Notes: generated by a model from the letters alone, not told the origin. 64,000 bases of DNA from Phaeosaccion multiseriatum (GCA_965112735.1 OZ218957.1:1426001-1490000); one strand, 5' to 3'. Shown: positions 1 through 12,686, counted from the first letter of the stretch. Made by a program: numbers and translations.

Positions 1-49
1 CTGCCGCCACCGTCCCCAGAGCGGCCAGCAGCGGAAGCGGAAACTCCAT
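1..49 (-). CDS. possible 5' end of a gene leaving the left edge, signal-peptide-like
   Basis: Reading the minus strand from the ATG at 49 gives MEFPLPLLAALGTVAA, open to the window edge. A short polar start followed by a Leu/Ala-rich stretch and an Ala-x-Ala-like end looks like the beginning of a secretory signal peptide. Only 16 codons are visible, so no function can be assigned and chance is possible. It would be transcribed away from the FNIP gene at 177, sharing about 130 bp of upstream sequence with it. Confidence 0.3.
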   Translation of the reverse strand, partial: MEFPLPLLAALGTVAA

Positions 50-176
50 CCCCTTCGCCACCCTGTAGTCCCGCCTACTCTTCAAAGGAAGAACCGTAAT
101 AAAGACGGAGAGAGAGAGGAGAGAGAGAGGGATCAGAAGGGAAAGGGAAAAAGGGAAAATTGAACAGGGACAGCCG

Positions 177-2142
177 ATGGTCCTTCCTTCGAGTGCCATC
201 CGAATCAAGAGATGGAGTGCTTCAAAGAAGCATTCAGGAGACTCCGTTGCCGAGGCAGCAGACTGGGATGGAGTGAAGGTGCTGACCCTCAGTGTTGCAA
301 ACGTGGGCTCCATCAAGAGTCTGTGGGGCTTGTCCAGAGTGGTGGATGCAGTCGTGGGGAGGCGAGTTGTTCTACACTGCTACCTGAAGCGGTCCAGCAG
401 AGAATGCTGAAGATGCTCGAGCACCAGCAGCGACTTGAGCTTGAGCCATCTGGGGAAGGAGGAGCATCCTCTGCTGGTGAGGCTGGACAAAGACCATGCG
501 TCGAGGAGGAGCAGCAGCGGGCCCAGCAGTGTGGAGAGGGAGGAAGGGAGATTCCCAACGAAAGGCATTTTCCGGTCAGCGCTGTCACGCTGGGCTTTGT
601 ACAACCGCAGCACTTTCCATTGGGTGATATTTTGGCGGCGGACTTTGCCCTTGTCCAGGAAGGGCTGAGAGTGCTCCCTCCCTCGTGAGGCACATTCGCT
701 TGGGAGATGCTTTCAGCTTTCTTTCCTTTTTGGGAGACGGTTTTCCGAAGAGGTCAACCTTCCGCACGCCTTGAGGGAGTTGAGCTTCCATCCTGAGTCC
801 ATTTACAATCGTCCTTTGGACCTCCCCCCATCGCTGCGGAAGATCACGTTTGGGTGCTTGTTTGACCATGACGTGACTCTTCCCACCTCTCTTGAAGAGC
901 TGAAGTTTGGCGGCCAGTTTAGTCGTTTCAATCGTCCATTGAAGCTTCCTGCCTCTCTTCGGACTCTGCAGCTGGGAATGCAGTATGACCAGCCCCTATC
1001 GGATCTGCCCGACGGACTGAAGGAGCTGAGATTTCCCTATATCTCGAGGTTTGATCATCCGTTGATCCTGCCTGCCACTCTTGGGACTCTGCGGCTGGGA
1101 AAGTGTTACAGTCACTCTTGGGACTCTGCGGCTGGGAAAGCGTTACAGTCAGCCCCTATCGGATCTGCCGGATGGGCTGAAGGAGCTGGTTTTTTCCTAT
1201 ATGTCGAGGTTTAATCATCCGTTAACCCTGCCTGCCTCTGTTCGGACTCTGAAGCTGGGAATGGAGTATAACCAGCCCCTATCGGATCTGCCGGACGGGC
1301 TGAAGGAGCTGGAGTTTCCCGATGAGTCGGAGTTTAATCATCCGTTGATCCTGCCTGCCTCTCTTCAGACTCTGCAGCTGGGGATGAAGTTCACGCAGCC
1401 CCTATCAGATCTACCGGACGGGCTGAAGAAGCTGATATTTGCCAATGACTCGGTGTTTAATCATCCGTTGATCCTGCCTGCCACTCTTCGGACTCTAAAG
1501 CTGGGAGAGGAGTATAACCAGCCCCTATCGGATCTGCCGGACGGGCTGAAGGAGCTGGAGTTTTCCGATGAGTCGATGTTTGATCATCCGTTGATCCTGC
1601 CTACCCCTCTTCGGACTCTGCAGTTGGGATGGGTGTATAATCAGCCCCTATCGGATCTGCCGGACGGGCTGAAGGAGCTGAAATTTTCCTATGACTCGAT
1701 GTTTGATCATCCGTTGATCCTGCCTGCCACTCTTCGGACTCTGCGGCTGGGAAAGTGTTACAGTCAGCCTCTATCGGATCTGCCGGATGGGCTGAAGGAG
1801 CTGGATTTTTCCAAGTGGTCGAAGTTTAATCATCCGTTAACCCTGCCTGCCTCTGTTCGGACTCTGAAGCTGGGAATGGAGTATACCCAGCCCCTGTCGG
1901 ATCTGCCGGACGGGCTGAAGGAGCTGAAATTTTCCGATGAGTCGGAGTTTAATCACCCGTTAATCCTGCCTGCCTCTCTTCGGACTCTGCAGCTGGGGTG
2001 GGAGTACAAGCAGCCGCTCCCACATCTACCTGCAGATCTGGAGCGACTCGTGGTTTGGAAGGGATACAAGCTACCTGCTCAGCTGCCCGAGGGTCTTCTA
2101 GTGGAGGTCATCAAAGAATTTGAGAGTGAGGATGATGAGTAG
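177..2142 (+). CDS. FNIP-type leucine-rich repeat protein, reading frame disrupted
   Basis: The product is built from 41-residue units. Each pairs an LPxSLRTLxLG segment with an LPDGLKELxF segment and the FNHPL/FDHPL signature of FNIP repeats, a leucine-rich-repeat family known from Dictyostelium, algae and giant viruses and generally thought to bind proteins. Recognisable repeats start near 735 (FSEEVNLPHALRELSF) and run to a short acidic tail ending at 2142. The frame is broken. A 37-bp duplication at 1077-1150 shifts it by one base, so 669-1113 and 1081-2142 lie in different frames. The stretch 177-668 shares the first frame but has in-frame stops at 408-410 and 666-668, and FNIP-like words appear there in other frames. 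It is either a recently damaged gene or an assembly with indel errors. The repeat identity is clear; the exact start is not. Confidence 0.75.
990..2031 (+). repeat. 123-bp tandem coding repeat (FNIP units)
   Basis: The word CAGCCCCTATCGG (or a close variant) starts at 990, 1150, 1273, 1396, 1519, 1642, 1765, 1888 and 2011. Every step from 1150 on is exactly 123 bp, which equals 41 codons. The first step is 160 bp, which is 123 plus the 37-bp duplication. High identity between units points to recent expansion or homogenisation. Confidence 0.9.
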
Positions 2143-2261
2143 AAGGAGGAGGAGTACTCTTAAGGCGGCGCGGACACAGTGATGATATGAAGGAGGAGGA
2201 CGGCGGGAGGGAGGGGGGAGAGGAAAAGGGGATATGACGGGACGAGTTGAGGAGATGAGAT

Positions 2262-2913
2262 GTGCCCAACTTGATTACGGTGACTGCAAGGACCGGCTAC
2301 GACGACAAGGAGCTGTCGCATATTGTGGACCGGCGCTTCGGCGATATGGTGGCAAGCATGCACCTTTCCGATCTGGAGAGCACTGCCCTGCAGCTGTGTG
2401 TGCAGAGGTCGGATCCGTCCATAGCCGCCCTTCTTGAGGTGGCTGTTCCGTCTGGAGAAGGACGAGACCGACTTTAAGGACACTCTCCGGCGGCTGGCCA
2501 GGGTGACGCTGGAGCAGCTGCAGCCCCCCCCCTCCTCCTCCTCCTCCTCCTCCTCCTCCTCCTCCTCCTCCTCCTCCTCCTCCTCCTCCTCCTCTTCCTC
2601 CTTGCGGGGAGTGCCGCTTTCAGGAGGAGGAGCGGCATCAGCAGGCTACGAAGAGGAGGGAGGGGAGGAGGGAGGCAGAGCACGAAGGGTGGACATGACG
2701 TCTGCGGGCCGGGAGAGCTTGTTCCAGACGCTCGTGGCGGACTTGGTGAAGAACGCCATTGTGCCCTCTCCGGCGGCAGGGGTGGCTCTGCTGGCCATGT
2801 TCGACGCTCGCGACTCGAGGGTCATGGCTGCGCTGCACGGCTGCGAGGAGAGCGCGGACATGGAGCAGCTGGTGGTGGACCTGCACGCTGTGTTGGGGGC
2901 CGTGCAGCAGTAG
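2262..2913 (+). CDS. unknown protein with poly-Ser linker between two similar helical segments
   Basis: No family recognised. Two open stretches, 2262-2477 and 2434-2913, lie in different frames but read as one protein. The first supplies ...ESTALQLCVQRSDPSIAALL and the second continues FRLEKDETDFKDTLRRLA, so a one-base shift near 2440 or a tiny splicing event must join them. A pure TCC tract gives about 26 serines in the middle. The part after it (AAGVALLAMFDARDSRVMAA and onward) resembles the first half in spacing: small residues, then an Asp, Leu-rich helix, Asp and Leu pattern. This suggests an internally duplicated helical domain. It ends in VLGAVQQ at 2913. The start codon is uncertain; ATG at 2262 is one choice. 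Confidence 0.45.
2528..2605 (+). repeat. TCC trinucleotide tract encoding poly-Ser
   Basis: Almost uninterrupted TCC units; in the frame of the surrounding gene they encode serine only. Confidence 0.95.
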
Positions 2914-3316
2914 CTCTGGAGGGCAGAGGGGAGGTGGCCACTATTAACCACTGGCAGGTAGTGGCAGGATAGCAGCAGGAGGAGGAGGAGGCGGAGGAGG
3001 ACGAAGAGGACGAGGAGGAGGAGAAGGCGAGAGAGAGGGACAGCCCCCATGCCTTTGTTGTATAGCAGGAAAGGTTTTACTCATAAATTGAGAAGGAATA
3101 CAAAGACTCCCCAGGTGGTGCGTGGTGCGTGGGCGCGAGTGACGATGTAGTATGTCAATGGGGGAGGCCGTCCTGGTTTCTCCTCTTCAAAGCTCTGTGG
3201 TATCGTATAATAAAATTAAGTTAAATACTTGGGTTTAAAAAAATGAAAGGCCTCATTCGGCCTTCCTCTCCCTCCCTCCTCGTCTCCTCTCCTCCCGCCT
3301 CACAACAAGGCAGAGC
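2914..3316. other. intergenic spacer between convergent genes
   Basis: Purine-rich sequence after the stop at 2913, then AT-rich DNA near 3205-3245 with AATAAAA on the plus strand that could serve as a poly(A) signal for the upstream gene. No other gene seen. Confidence 0.5.
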
Positions 3317-5565
3317 TCACAACAGCACACGCGAGCTCTTCCTGCCGAGCGCGTGTGACCTATCGGTAAGGCCGCTCTGCGCCGGGCTGTGTACCGCACT
3401 ACTGTTCCCTCGTGCCTCACCGAGCTCCGCAAGATACCCCACCATACCCGGGCCTCTCCCCTGAAGCACAATGTCGCTGTCGTCGTCGCCGTCTCCACCG
3501 TGCAGGCGCTGGAACGGCACCGAGCCGAGCCCGTTGGAGCCTGCCTCTCCATTCCCTCCTCCATGGGATCCCCCACCCCCTCCTCCTCCTCTCGACCCAC
3601 TCCCTCCCCCCCCTCCTCTTCCTCCTACTGTCATGTACTCTGGGGAGAATAACCTCTCAATCTCCTCCAGTGAGAGGCCCTTGGTCTCGGGCATGACCGC
3701 CACCACCCAAAGCCACCCGGCGGCCCCAATGCCGCAGTAGAACCAAAACGCGCCGTACTTACCCAGCATGGCGGGGTTCGCTAGTGACAAAAAGGTTGCT
3801 GAAACAAACACGTTCGCCAACCAATTCACAGAAGTCGAGATGGATACACACATACTCCGCACATTGGTGGGGTAGATTTCCGCGTTGACCGTCCATGGCA
3901 CCGAGCTCATCCCAAACCCGAAGGAGAGGAGATAGACCATGAGAGACACCACCGCTGGCCACCCGTTGCTCCCTGGGCAAACCTCGGTGGACCACTTCTC
4001 CCCCGGTTCCGTACACCTATCCCCCACCGCGGCTCCTGCCCCCCCCGCGAAGCAATACCCAGCGTCCGAGCCTGTCGCTGCCCGTACATCGCAAAAGCCG
4101 CACGATGACAACTCTATACAGCGATAGCACGAGTCGATGACTTCGTGACGACCCGTCAATACGTTGTTAATACCCGCAAAGCAAATGCCGTCCGCGTCGA
4201 GCTCTGCGCTTTCCTTGGACACGGCGATGGAGCCCTTCATTTCCGTGTAAAAGCTTGCTCCCAAACACGCCAGGGACACGGTCACCAGCCCGAGAGAGCA
4301 TAGCAGGAGCGGCCGCCGCCCACTTCGCTCAATGAGAAACAGTCCCAACCCCACCCCCATGGCCTGGGCCAGGGCAGACAAGGCAGCCAGCCAAATGGCC
4401 GTGTTCTCCGGGAACCCGCTCATTTCGAAGATGGTAGCCTTATGGGGAAGAGAGAGAGGAGTGGTTGTATATAAGCAGCGGAGGACGAAGACCAGGAGCA
4501 GCAGCTCGGCACGGGGCTCCGGCGATGGCGTTCGAATCGATCCCCTCATCCCCTTCTTCTCTTCCATCCCCCCACCCACCCGCCACTTACCGAGTAGTAC
4601 ATGACCGTGTTGATGCCGCTGAGCTGCTGGAGTAGCTGCAGCCCACAGCCCAGGATGAGCGCCTTGCGGACGGCGGGCATTCGGAATATAATGTCAAAGA
4701 AGCTGTAGTGCGCATTGCCGTGTTTCTCTGCGGAGAAGAAGGAAGGGGGGTGGACAGAAGTCGAGAAGGGTAAGAGACAGACAGAGAGAGAGAGAGTATA
4801 TGTGCGAGCTTACGAGTTTGCACACACACCTTCCTCCCTCCCTCCCTCCCTCCCTCCACTCTTCCCACCCATCTATCTGCAGGGCACCCCACTCCACTCA
4901 CCCGAAGCACTGATCATCTCTTCGAGCTCCTCCCACACGTCCACCTGCCCCCTGATCTGCTGCAGTACGGGCACCGCCTTCTCCACCAGGCCCTGCTGAG
5001 CCAGCCACCTCGGAGACTCCGGCAAGAAGCAAAAGCCCACCGCCATAATGAGGCTCGGGACGGCAGCGAGGCCCAGCATATACCTCCACCCGTCGGGCAC
5101 ACTCGCAAACACCCCATCTACCACGCACGCCACGACTTGACCCGAGCAGATGAGCAGGGTGTTCAAGGTGAGCAGCTTTCCTCTGAGTTGGGCGGGAGCC
5201 GCTTCGCTAATGTAGATGGGGACCACGAGCGATGCCAGGCCGATCCCCAAGCCCACAATCGCCCTCCCCACCAGCAACACCGAAAAGCCTGGGGCGGCGG
5301 CCATCAGTAGTGCGCCGAGCGTGAACGTGACGGCGGCGGTCATAATGCAGCGCCACCTGCCGTACCTGTGGCTGCAGGGTCCGCCCACCACAGCCCCACA
5401 CACCGCCGCCGCCACTGTGATGCTGACGAGCACTTCCTCCTCAACTTCCGAGAGGCCCAAGTCCGTCTTGATCTTGAGCATCGCCCCGGACACCACTCCC
5501 GTGTCATAGCCAAACAGGAAGCCGCCGATGGCCGAGATGATCGTGAGGAGCACCACGAAGCTCAT
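3317..5565 (-). CDS. proton/myo-inositol symporter-like MFS transporter (INT/HMIT type)
   Basis: Three exons join in phase (5565-4902, 4727-4591, 4438-3317; about 640 residues) with GTGAGT and GTAAGT donors. Major-facilitator sugar-porter hallmarks appear in order: [14 protein letters not shown] in the first membrane helix, [20 protein letters not shown] after helix 6, [14 protein letters not shown] in helix 7 (exon 2), [10 protein letters not shown], and [12 protein letters not shown] after helix 12. Between the predicted helices 9 and 10 is a long cysteine-rich loop with [13 protein letters not shown] and GYCFAG words. This is the position of the PSI-like extracellular loop in plant INT2-4 and animal HMIT (SLC2A13), and it favours a myo-inositol rather than a hexose substrate. 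The tail is Gly-rich and low-complexity. It would sit in the plasma or an internal membrane and take up inositol with protons. It is transcribed divergently from the coiled-coil gene at 5804. Confidence 0.85.
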
Positions 5566-5803
5566 GTTATCATTGCTTTAGAGCGCTCAATAATTCCGCG
5601 GGGGCAGAGGGATGAGCGTTGGGTCGTGGAGCATTCCCCCCATGTCAATGGGGGTCTTCCGTTTTTTCAAAGAGGAGCACTATACACTAAATCAGCGTCA
5701 TGGGGGAGGAGGAGGTGGTGTACACGACGTGAACTTCCAGTGCCGAAGAGGGTGTGAAAGAGGAGATAAAGCGCACCAAGAACGCCCCAAAACAGGGAAG
5801 GAC
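5566..5803. promoter_or_regulatory. shared upstream region of two divergent genes
   Basis: Only 238 bp separate the ATG of the transporter (minus, 5565) and the ATG of the coiled-coil gene (plus, 5804), so both promoters must lie here or overlap the genes. No TATA box stands out. Confidence 0.5.
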
Positions 5804-7659
5804 ATGGAGGGAACAGATGCTCTTCAGAGAGAGCAGGCCAGGCTCCGACTGCTGGAGGAACTTTCCTCCGTCCTCTTTCAGACCAATAGTAGGCAAAGGG
5901 GGCTTCGCCACTACGCACAGCCGCTCGGCGATGCTGCACTTGATACCAAGGGGAAAAGCGTGGCTGCCCAGCTGCGAGCCAAGAAGGTGGAGATCTTGGA
6001 GCAGGAGAGAGCTCGCCTCCGGAGGGAGACAGAGGCCGAGTTGCAGGCCCTGCAGTGGGAGGCTCGAGACAAGAAGGAGGAGAGGGCCAAGCAGGCATAC
6101 GCCATGGCCCTCAGCGAGATGCGAGAAACGCTGAGAAAGAAGGAGGCAGAAGCCAGAGACCTCTTGGCGCAAAGGTGGGTAGGGTAATGCACTCGAGTAC
6201 CTCCTCGCACACTACAGGGCCAGGCAGAGCGCGGCTGTAACCCTATCACCCCATCCACCTCTTAACGTTTTCCGTGGCGAGAACTGTAGAGACCACAAGC
6301 TGCTGACCGAAGAGCTGTACGAAGACATGGCCATATTGTACCACAAGGAGCGGGAGACGACGATGGATACGCTGGGACGAAGCTTAGGTGAGAATGGGCA
6401 CAGCACATGGTGGGTAGCCGAGCCGAGCCGCTCCGCGCCACACTGGCTCCGTGCGGGCACTTGCTAGCTATCCTGCCAGTGCGTCGGTCCTCTCCCCTGC
6501 CGCTGAGCACGCGCCTGATATGCTCGTCTCTTCTCGCATGTCTCGCTTCTCTCTGTCGCCCCCTCAGACCAAGGTGTTCAGCATAGCCTCCTTACCCTGC
6601 GCGAGGAGGTGCAGGCCGAGCTGCTACAGCAACGCACCGGGGAGCACAGGCAGGGAAGGGCCGCACTGGAGGCCGCCAGAGAGCAGCTCCAGCAGCAGCT
6701 GCGCTCGGAGGCGCAGGTGCGGTGTGCGCGGGTGTGGCATGGCATATCAGCCGTAAACCTTCATACTTGCGCCCCCAGGGCTCCGCCTCACTCCTTCACT
6801 CTCCGTGCCCTCCTATGCGGCTGCTTTGCTTTCTCTCTCACTCTCGCTCTGTCCAAGGCGAGTCTTTCTGAGCTGTGCCGCAGAAGGGAGGAGGAGCTTG
6901 CCGGGGAGGTGGAGCACACGCGGACGACGCTCCGAGAGCAAACGGCGAAGCTTCTCCGGGACAAGGAAGAAGTGTTCTTGGAGGAGAGTCGGGCTTTGGA
7001 GGCCGGACTCAGGCAGCAGCTGCAAAGAGAATGTATGTTTGTAGTTGTTGGTGCGTGTGGTGGTGGTGCAAGCCAAGTTACCATTGTCCTCCTCCCTGTC
7101 CTAGCTCTTAACTACAGCCACGCATACCACACCCGACCCCCATTCATGTCTCCCTCCCTTCGCTGCGTTGCTGTGCCTGCTGGCAGATGAAATGGCGCTG
7201 GAGGGGACGGAGGAAATAGGAGGAGAAGGAGGAAGGGAGGAGCGACCACGTGGTGGAGAGGGTGGAGAGGGTGCGGGCAGGAGTGGTAGCAGTAGGAGCA
7301 ACAGCGGCAGTCACATTGACAGCGGCGAAGGGAAGAGCGACAGGATGGTGAAGGAGCTCGCGGTGCGGCTGAACGAGGAGCTGGAAACCCAGAGAAAACA
7401 GAGCAGCGCGGAGGTGGAGCGCTTCACGCTTGGACTGCAGCAGCGCCACGAGCACACCTTACAGCACCTGCGAGCCCTACTGGCCAAGTGCCAAGTGCCC
7501 CTGGCCGTACGCCAGGAGGAGGAGACGGAGGGGGACCCCGCCGCCGCCCTAGAGACGCTCCAAAAGAAGGTGCGGGAAGGGCTCGAGGGGCTCCGTAGCA
7601 GGTCCGCTCAGCTGCAGTCGCACATACACGAGGCGGAGGCGTCGCTGCCAGCCTCCTGA
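5804..7659 (+). CDS. coiled-coil protein of unknown function, five exons
   Basis: Exons 5804-6174, 6290-6387, 6568-6716, 6858-7032 and 7187-7659 join in phase with GTGGGT, GTGAGA, GTGCGG and GTATGT donors and AG acceptors, giving 421 residues. Nearly the whole chain is charged, heptad-rich helix: Glu/Arg/Lys/Gln with regular Leu (LQALQWEARDKKEERAKQAY, LTEELYEDMAILYHKERETT, LREEVQAELLQQ, LRDKEEVFLEESRALEAGL). A Gly/Ser-rich linker near residues 270-305 separates it from a second coiled coil (LNEELETQRKQSSAEVERF). No catalytic motif or membrane segment is visible. It resembles structural proteins of centrosomes, flagella or the nuclear periphery, but no family could be named. ATG 5804 was chosen because the frame upstream of it is low-complexity and falls in the divergent promoter. 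Confidence 0.75.
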
Positions 7660-8904
7660 GCCCCCGGAGCGACTCAAGGCTCCTCTACCTTGTCGAGTGT
7701 GTGCGGGTGTCTCTCTCTCTCCCAACAAGGCGTTTGGGTGGCGTGTGGGGGGTGGGGCGTGACTGGCATGGGCCGACGACTTGCCTCCAGGCGTTGGTGG
7801 ACCTCCCTCCTGCGTTTGGGGGGGGAGAGAGAGGGTAGTGGGCATGTGGAGTTTGCATTGCAGCACCTGGGTTACCGTCGATTACCATCGGCTGCCATCG
7901 GGCACCATCGGGTACCATCGGGTACCATCGGGTACCATCGGGTACCATCGGGTACCGTCGGGTACCATCGGGTACCATCGGTTGCCATCAGGCCAGTCAG
8001 GGTGAAGCGACGCTCTGCTCCCTCCGAACAAGGCAAGGGTCTTTCTCATCACGTCTAGCGGGGGACACGCGCAAGCTTCTCTTCTCCTGAGAGGCGATTC
8101 CCCCCGAGGGGGGGGTGTCAAAGGTCAAGGACTACCATCGATTTTGAGCGGAGTGAGGAGCCTGTATCCAGGCTTCCACCGGCTGCTCTCGCTTGTCTTC
8201 TGGTGGGCGTTTGAGCGTCCAATCTGCTCCAGCCAGCAAGCCCCGCCCCTTCCCCCCCCTCGCCGCGACGCTGGGCCCTGCCTGCTGCGGATGGTGGATG
8301 TGAGAGAGAAGACAAGGAACGACGGAAGGAGGGGCTCACCGCGGAAACGTCTCTCCTTTCTTCGAGGGGTCAGTGTGTAGTGTGTGCCGCCGGCTACGTC
8401 CGGTCGACGGCTCTTCCCGAGCGCAACAGCAGATCGCTTGACGTTTGACAAAACAGAGAGTGCAATTGCAGAGTGTTTGACATGGGCACACATACAGAGG
8501 GGAGAGGCTCGGCCTGCAGTGGGGCAGTGGGAGGCTTCAATGCTCTGCCTCCGCCACAGAGTCTGCATTGCGCAGCGTAGAGAGTCCGTCAAGTCAGGCA
8601 GTCACACGGTCAGCCGTCCCGGAGCGTAGCGCCGCAAGTTGGGGAGGCTCGAAATGGGTATCCGAAATGGGTATCCGACGGGGCGGTCCCTTACGTATAC
8701 GATTACGTGTTTTTAGTTAGTCAATGATGGAGTGAGAACTGTTGAGCCCCTTGCGAGAGAAGCGAGAAGCTAGTGCCTCTCCTCTACGATCTGTGCATCG
8801 CATGTATATACCAGCATACGCCATTTGTATCCACAACACCAGCCTGGCTGCTTCTTGCCTGACGCTCTCGGTGCGGTCCACATACACGCAATCTCTAGGG
8901 CGGC
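7660..8904. other. spacer between convergent genes, minisatellite plus unassigned sequence
   Basis: It contains the 10-bp minisatellite at 7872-7991. A small tandem GAAATGGGTATCC duplication lies near 8651-8676. Otherwise there is unassigned sequence with no ORF I trust. The neighbouring genes both end here. Confidence 0.5.
7872..7991 (+). repeat. 10-bp minisatellite ACCATCGGGT
   Basis: About twelve head-to-tail units of ACCATCGGGT with variants at both ends (TACCGTCGAT, TGCCATCGGG). Because the unit is not a multiple of three and lacks stops, it is open in several frames. That explains the Gly-Tyr-His-Arg-Val-Pro ORFs here; they are not genes. Confidence 0.95.
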
Positions 8905-11112
8905 TTAGCTTGACGGCACAGCGGGAAGGGCAGGCTCGAGCGGAGCTTCGACCAGCTTGTCCAGCGACTGACTGTCGTCCCCCCCCATGCTAATTTCCGA
9001 CACGAGAATCTCCCGCAGCTTCTTCTTCTTCAAGTCCGGCAGGAACTACTCCACATCGCAGCACAGAAGGGTCAAGGGGGAAGCAGAGGGGAGCGATGAG
9101 TGAGCAGAACTTTATGTGGGCAAAGGCGTCTGAGCCAGCGAGTGCAACGGCCAGCAGCGGTCTCTCTCTATGTGTAGAGTACTTTCTTTCTCTTCTGCAG
9201 CCACTCTCTCTACTACGTCGAGATGCGAGATTCAGCGAATCCATCCATTGCAGTCAGTCACCATTCTCCCTCTCTTTCTTAATTAACAAATACATGTATC
9301 CAGGAGTAACCACATCCTTCTCTTAAGTCGCCACACCCTTCTCTTCCCGTCCGTCCCCTTCCCATCCCGGCCGGGCGGGAGGACTCCATACAGATGGCAC
9401 TAGAGGGTGCATAGAATCCAGCCTACCCACACTGACACACACACACAGACATACCTTGGGGAAAACAATGTTGAATCGGATGACGAGGTCTCCTCTTTGC
9501 CCCTCGCTCTTGCTGAGGGGCATCCCCTCCGCCTCGATGAGCTTCTCGTAGCCTGGAGACACCACCTCTGGGCAGGGGATGTTAAGCACGCGACCGTCGA
9601 GGGTGGGCACCTAAGGACGGAAGGAGACGACAAGGGAGGAAGGAGAGCGGTGAATAAGAGAGGAGGGGGGGGTGAGGCAGCGAGTGAGTGGGTGAGTGAG
9701 TGAGTGGGTGGGTGAGTGAGTGAGTGAGTGGGTGGGTGAGTGAGTGGGTGAGGGAGCGCCTGTACCCACTTGCCCACTTCACTAACCTCGATGATGCAGT
9801 CGGTGATGGCGTCTGCAAGAGAGAGCTTGTGTGTGAAGATGAGCGAGTTTCCCTGCCTAGAGAAGAGCGCGTGAGGCACCTCCTTGATGCAGAACACCAC
9901 GTCTGCGGGCACAACACCGGGGTTCTCGTCGCCCTCGCAAGGGAAGGTCACCTTCGTACCTGCCTTCCAGCCTACGGAGGAGGAGGAAGACGAGAAGGAG
10001 GAAATGGTGTCAAGAGGACGCAGGAGGAATTTCTCTCCTCCTCTCCTCTCCGGTCTCTCTCTCTCCCTCTCTGTCCCCATGAGTCATGACTGCTGTCAGG
10101 CACGCATCGTTAGTGCGAAGTAGGTCCTACTCACCAGGCTTCATGGTCACTGTCAACTCTTTTGATTGCGGCTCCAGATCTCCGGCGGGGGTCATGCGCT
10201 GAGGGGGTGGCGCAGGAGAAGGGGGGGGCAGGGAAGAGCAGGAGAAGCGGGTGAATGGGTGGTGGATTGTGAGTTGGATCACAAGGCCAGCACAGCTCAA
10301 CCACCCACGCCCTCACCCACCCACTCACACATACACCCATAGAGAGAGAGAGTCTGAGCGTACAGAGGCTATGCATGCCGAGAGGAAGGGGGGAACGCAT
10401 CAATCAATCCAACCCGCATACTGTACAGTAATAAAGCGCACCTTTCTCGTTATCCTAAGCTTCTTTGTGCACCCGTTAAACAGCTCCTCGAGTGTGCAGG
10501 GAAGGTCCTTGACAATGTCGCTGGCCTTGTTGGGGCCCGGCTTGTTGAGGCGGGAGGCAAAGGGCATGGAGTCGCCGAACCCAAAGTCGGCGAAGGGGTT
10601 GCGTGTACCGAAGAAGTTTTCGAAGATCTCCTTGGCGTTCTGTGTGTAAGAGTAGCCTGCGCTCATGCCGCCATCCTAGAGTGAGCGGGGGAGGGGGGGT
10701 GGGCAGTAAGAGAGTCAGAAGGAGGGGGGGGGCGAGAGCACGGTTCGTTTAGGTAAGAGAGGAGCGCGAGGGGAAGGAGGGCAGGCCCAGAAACGGCCAT
10801 CACCACATGCATACATTCTGTCTGTTCGAGCGCGGCCATTCTGTCTCGCCTTTTCCACTCTCCATACGCCGAGCAACAGAGGATGGACGCCCAGTGCCCA
10901 GAAAGGACAATGTGCATGCGCGAAAACTCCATCACCCCCCCCCGAGACAGACCCCGAGGCTCAGCGCACCTTGTCTGGCACCCCGTCCCGGAGGCCCTCG
11001 TAGCCGAACTGGTCATAGATGGCCCTCCTCTGGGGGTCGCTCAGCACGTCATACGCCTCCCCAATCCTCTGAAACATTTTTGCCGCTTCCTTCTGCAGAG
11101 TACACAACAAGC

Positions 11113-11148
<36 letters not shown>

Positions 11149-11568
11149 TGAAGAGATTTTAAGTTACACAACGGTAACCTAATGATCTGTAAGCGAGCAT
11201 AAGAGAAGCCCAGGTTACGCCATCAGTGTCCAGGGGAAGTAGAAGTGCCCGGCTATGCTACTCGAGTGATACTCAGTGTAAACGGGTATAAAACCACCTC
11301 CGCCCAATCGCACCCAAGGCAGCTAGCAATCATGGCGCATGTTCTTCAGACAGGTCTCGAGAAGTAAGGCATTTAGCGGTGGGGCCTCAGCTCCTCTGCC
11401 TCTGCTCTGTCCGCCTCGGAGCGGCATGGCACGTACCGCCTTGTCCCTGTTCTTGTCGGGATGCCACTTCATAGCGAGTTTGCGGTACGCCTTCTTGATG
11501 TCTGCCTCTGACGCCCCCCTACCCAGACACAGCACATCATAGAGGTCTGCGATTTCATCCGAAGCCAT
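8905..11568 (-). CDS. DnaJ type II (DNAJB-like) Hsp40 co-chaperone
   Basis: Seven exons join in phase: 11568-11437, 11092-10970, 10675-10442, 10198-10135, 9971-9787, 9610-9455, 9045-8905; total 344 residues. The J domain is split over exons 1 and 2: [20 protein letters not shown], then KWHPDKN with the HPD that stimulates Hsp70 ATPase, then [24 protein letters not shown]. Exon 3 carries a short Gly/Phe region ([20 protein letters not shown]) and the start of the C-terminal substrate-binding domain. There is no zinc-finger CXXCXGXG repeat, so it is type [38 protein letters not shown] and [14 protein letters not shown] are standard C-terminal-domain blocks. The end [14 protein letters not shown] precedes a short acidic tail. 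No targeting peptide, so it is probably cytosolic or nuclear. It closely matches the DNAJB1/DNAJB13 architecture in length and order. Confidence 0.93.

Positions 11569-12686
<1,118 letters not shown>

Noticed and set aside
7690-8121. Gly-Tyr-His-Arg-Val-Pro repeat ORFs on both strands
   Set aside because: A 10-bp repeat without stops is open in several frames; nothing else supports coding.
8125-8592. 155-codon minus-strand ORF
   Set aside because: No domain, no splice context and composition like its surroundings; treated as spacer.
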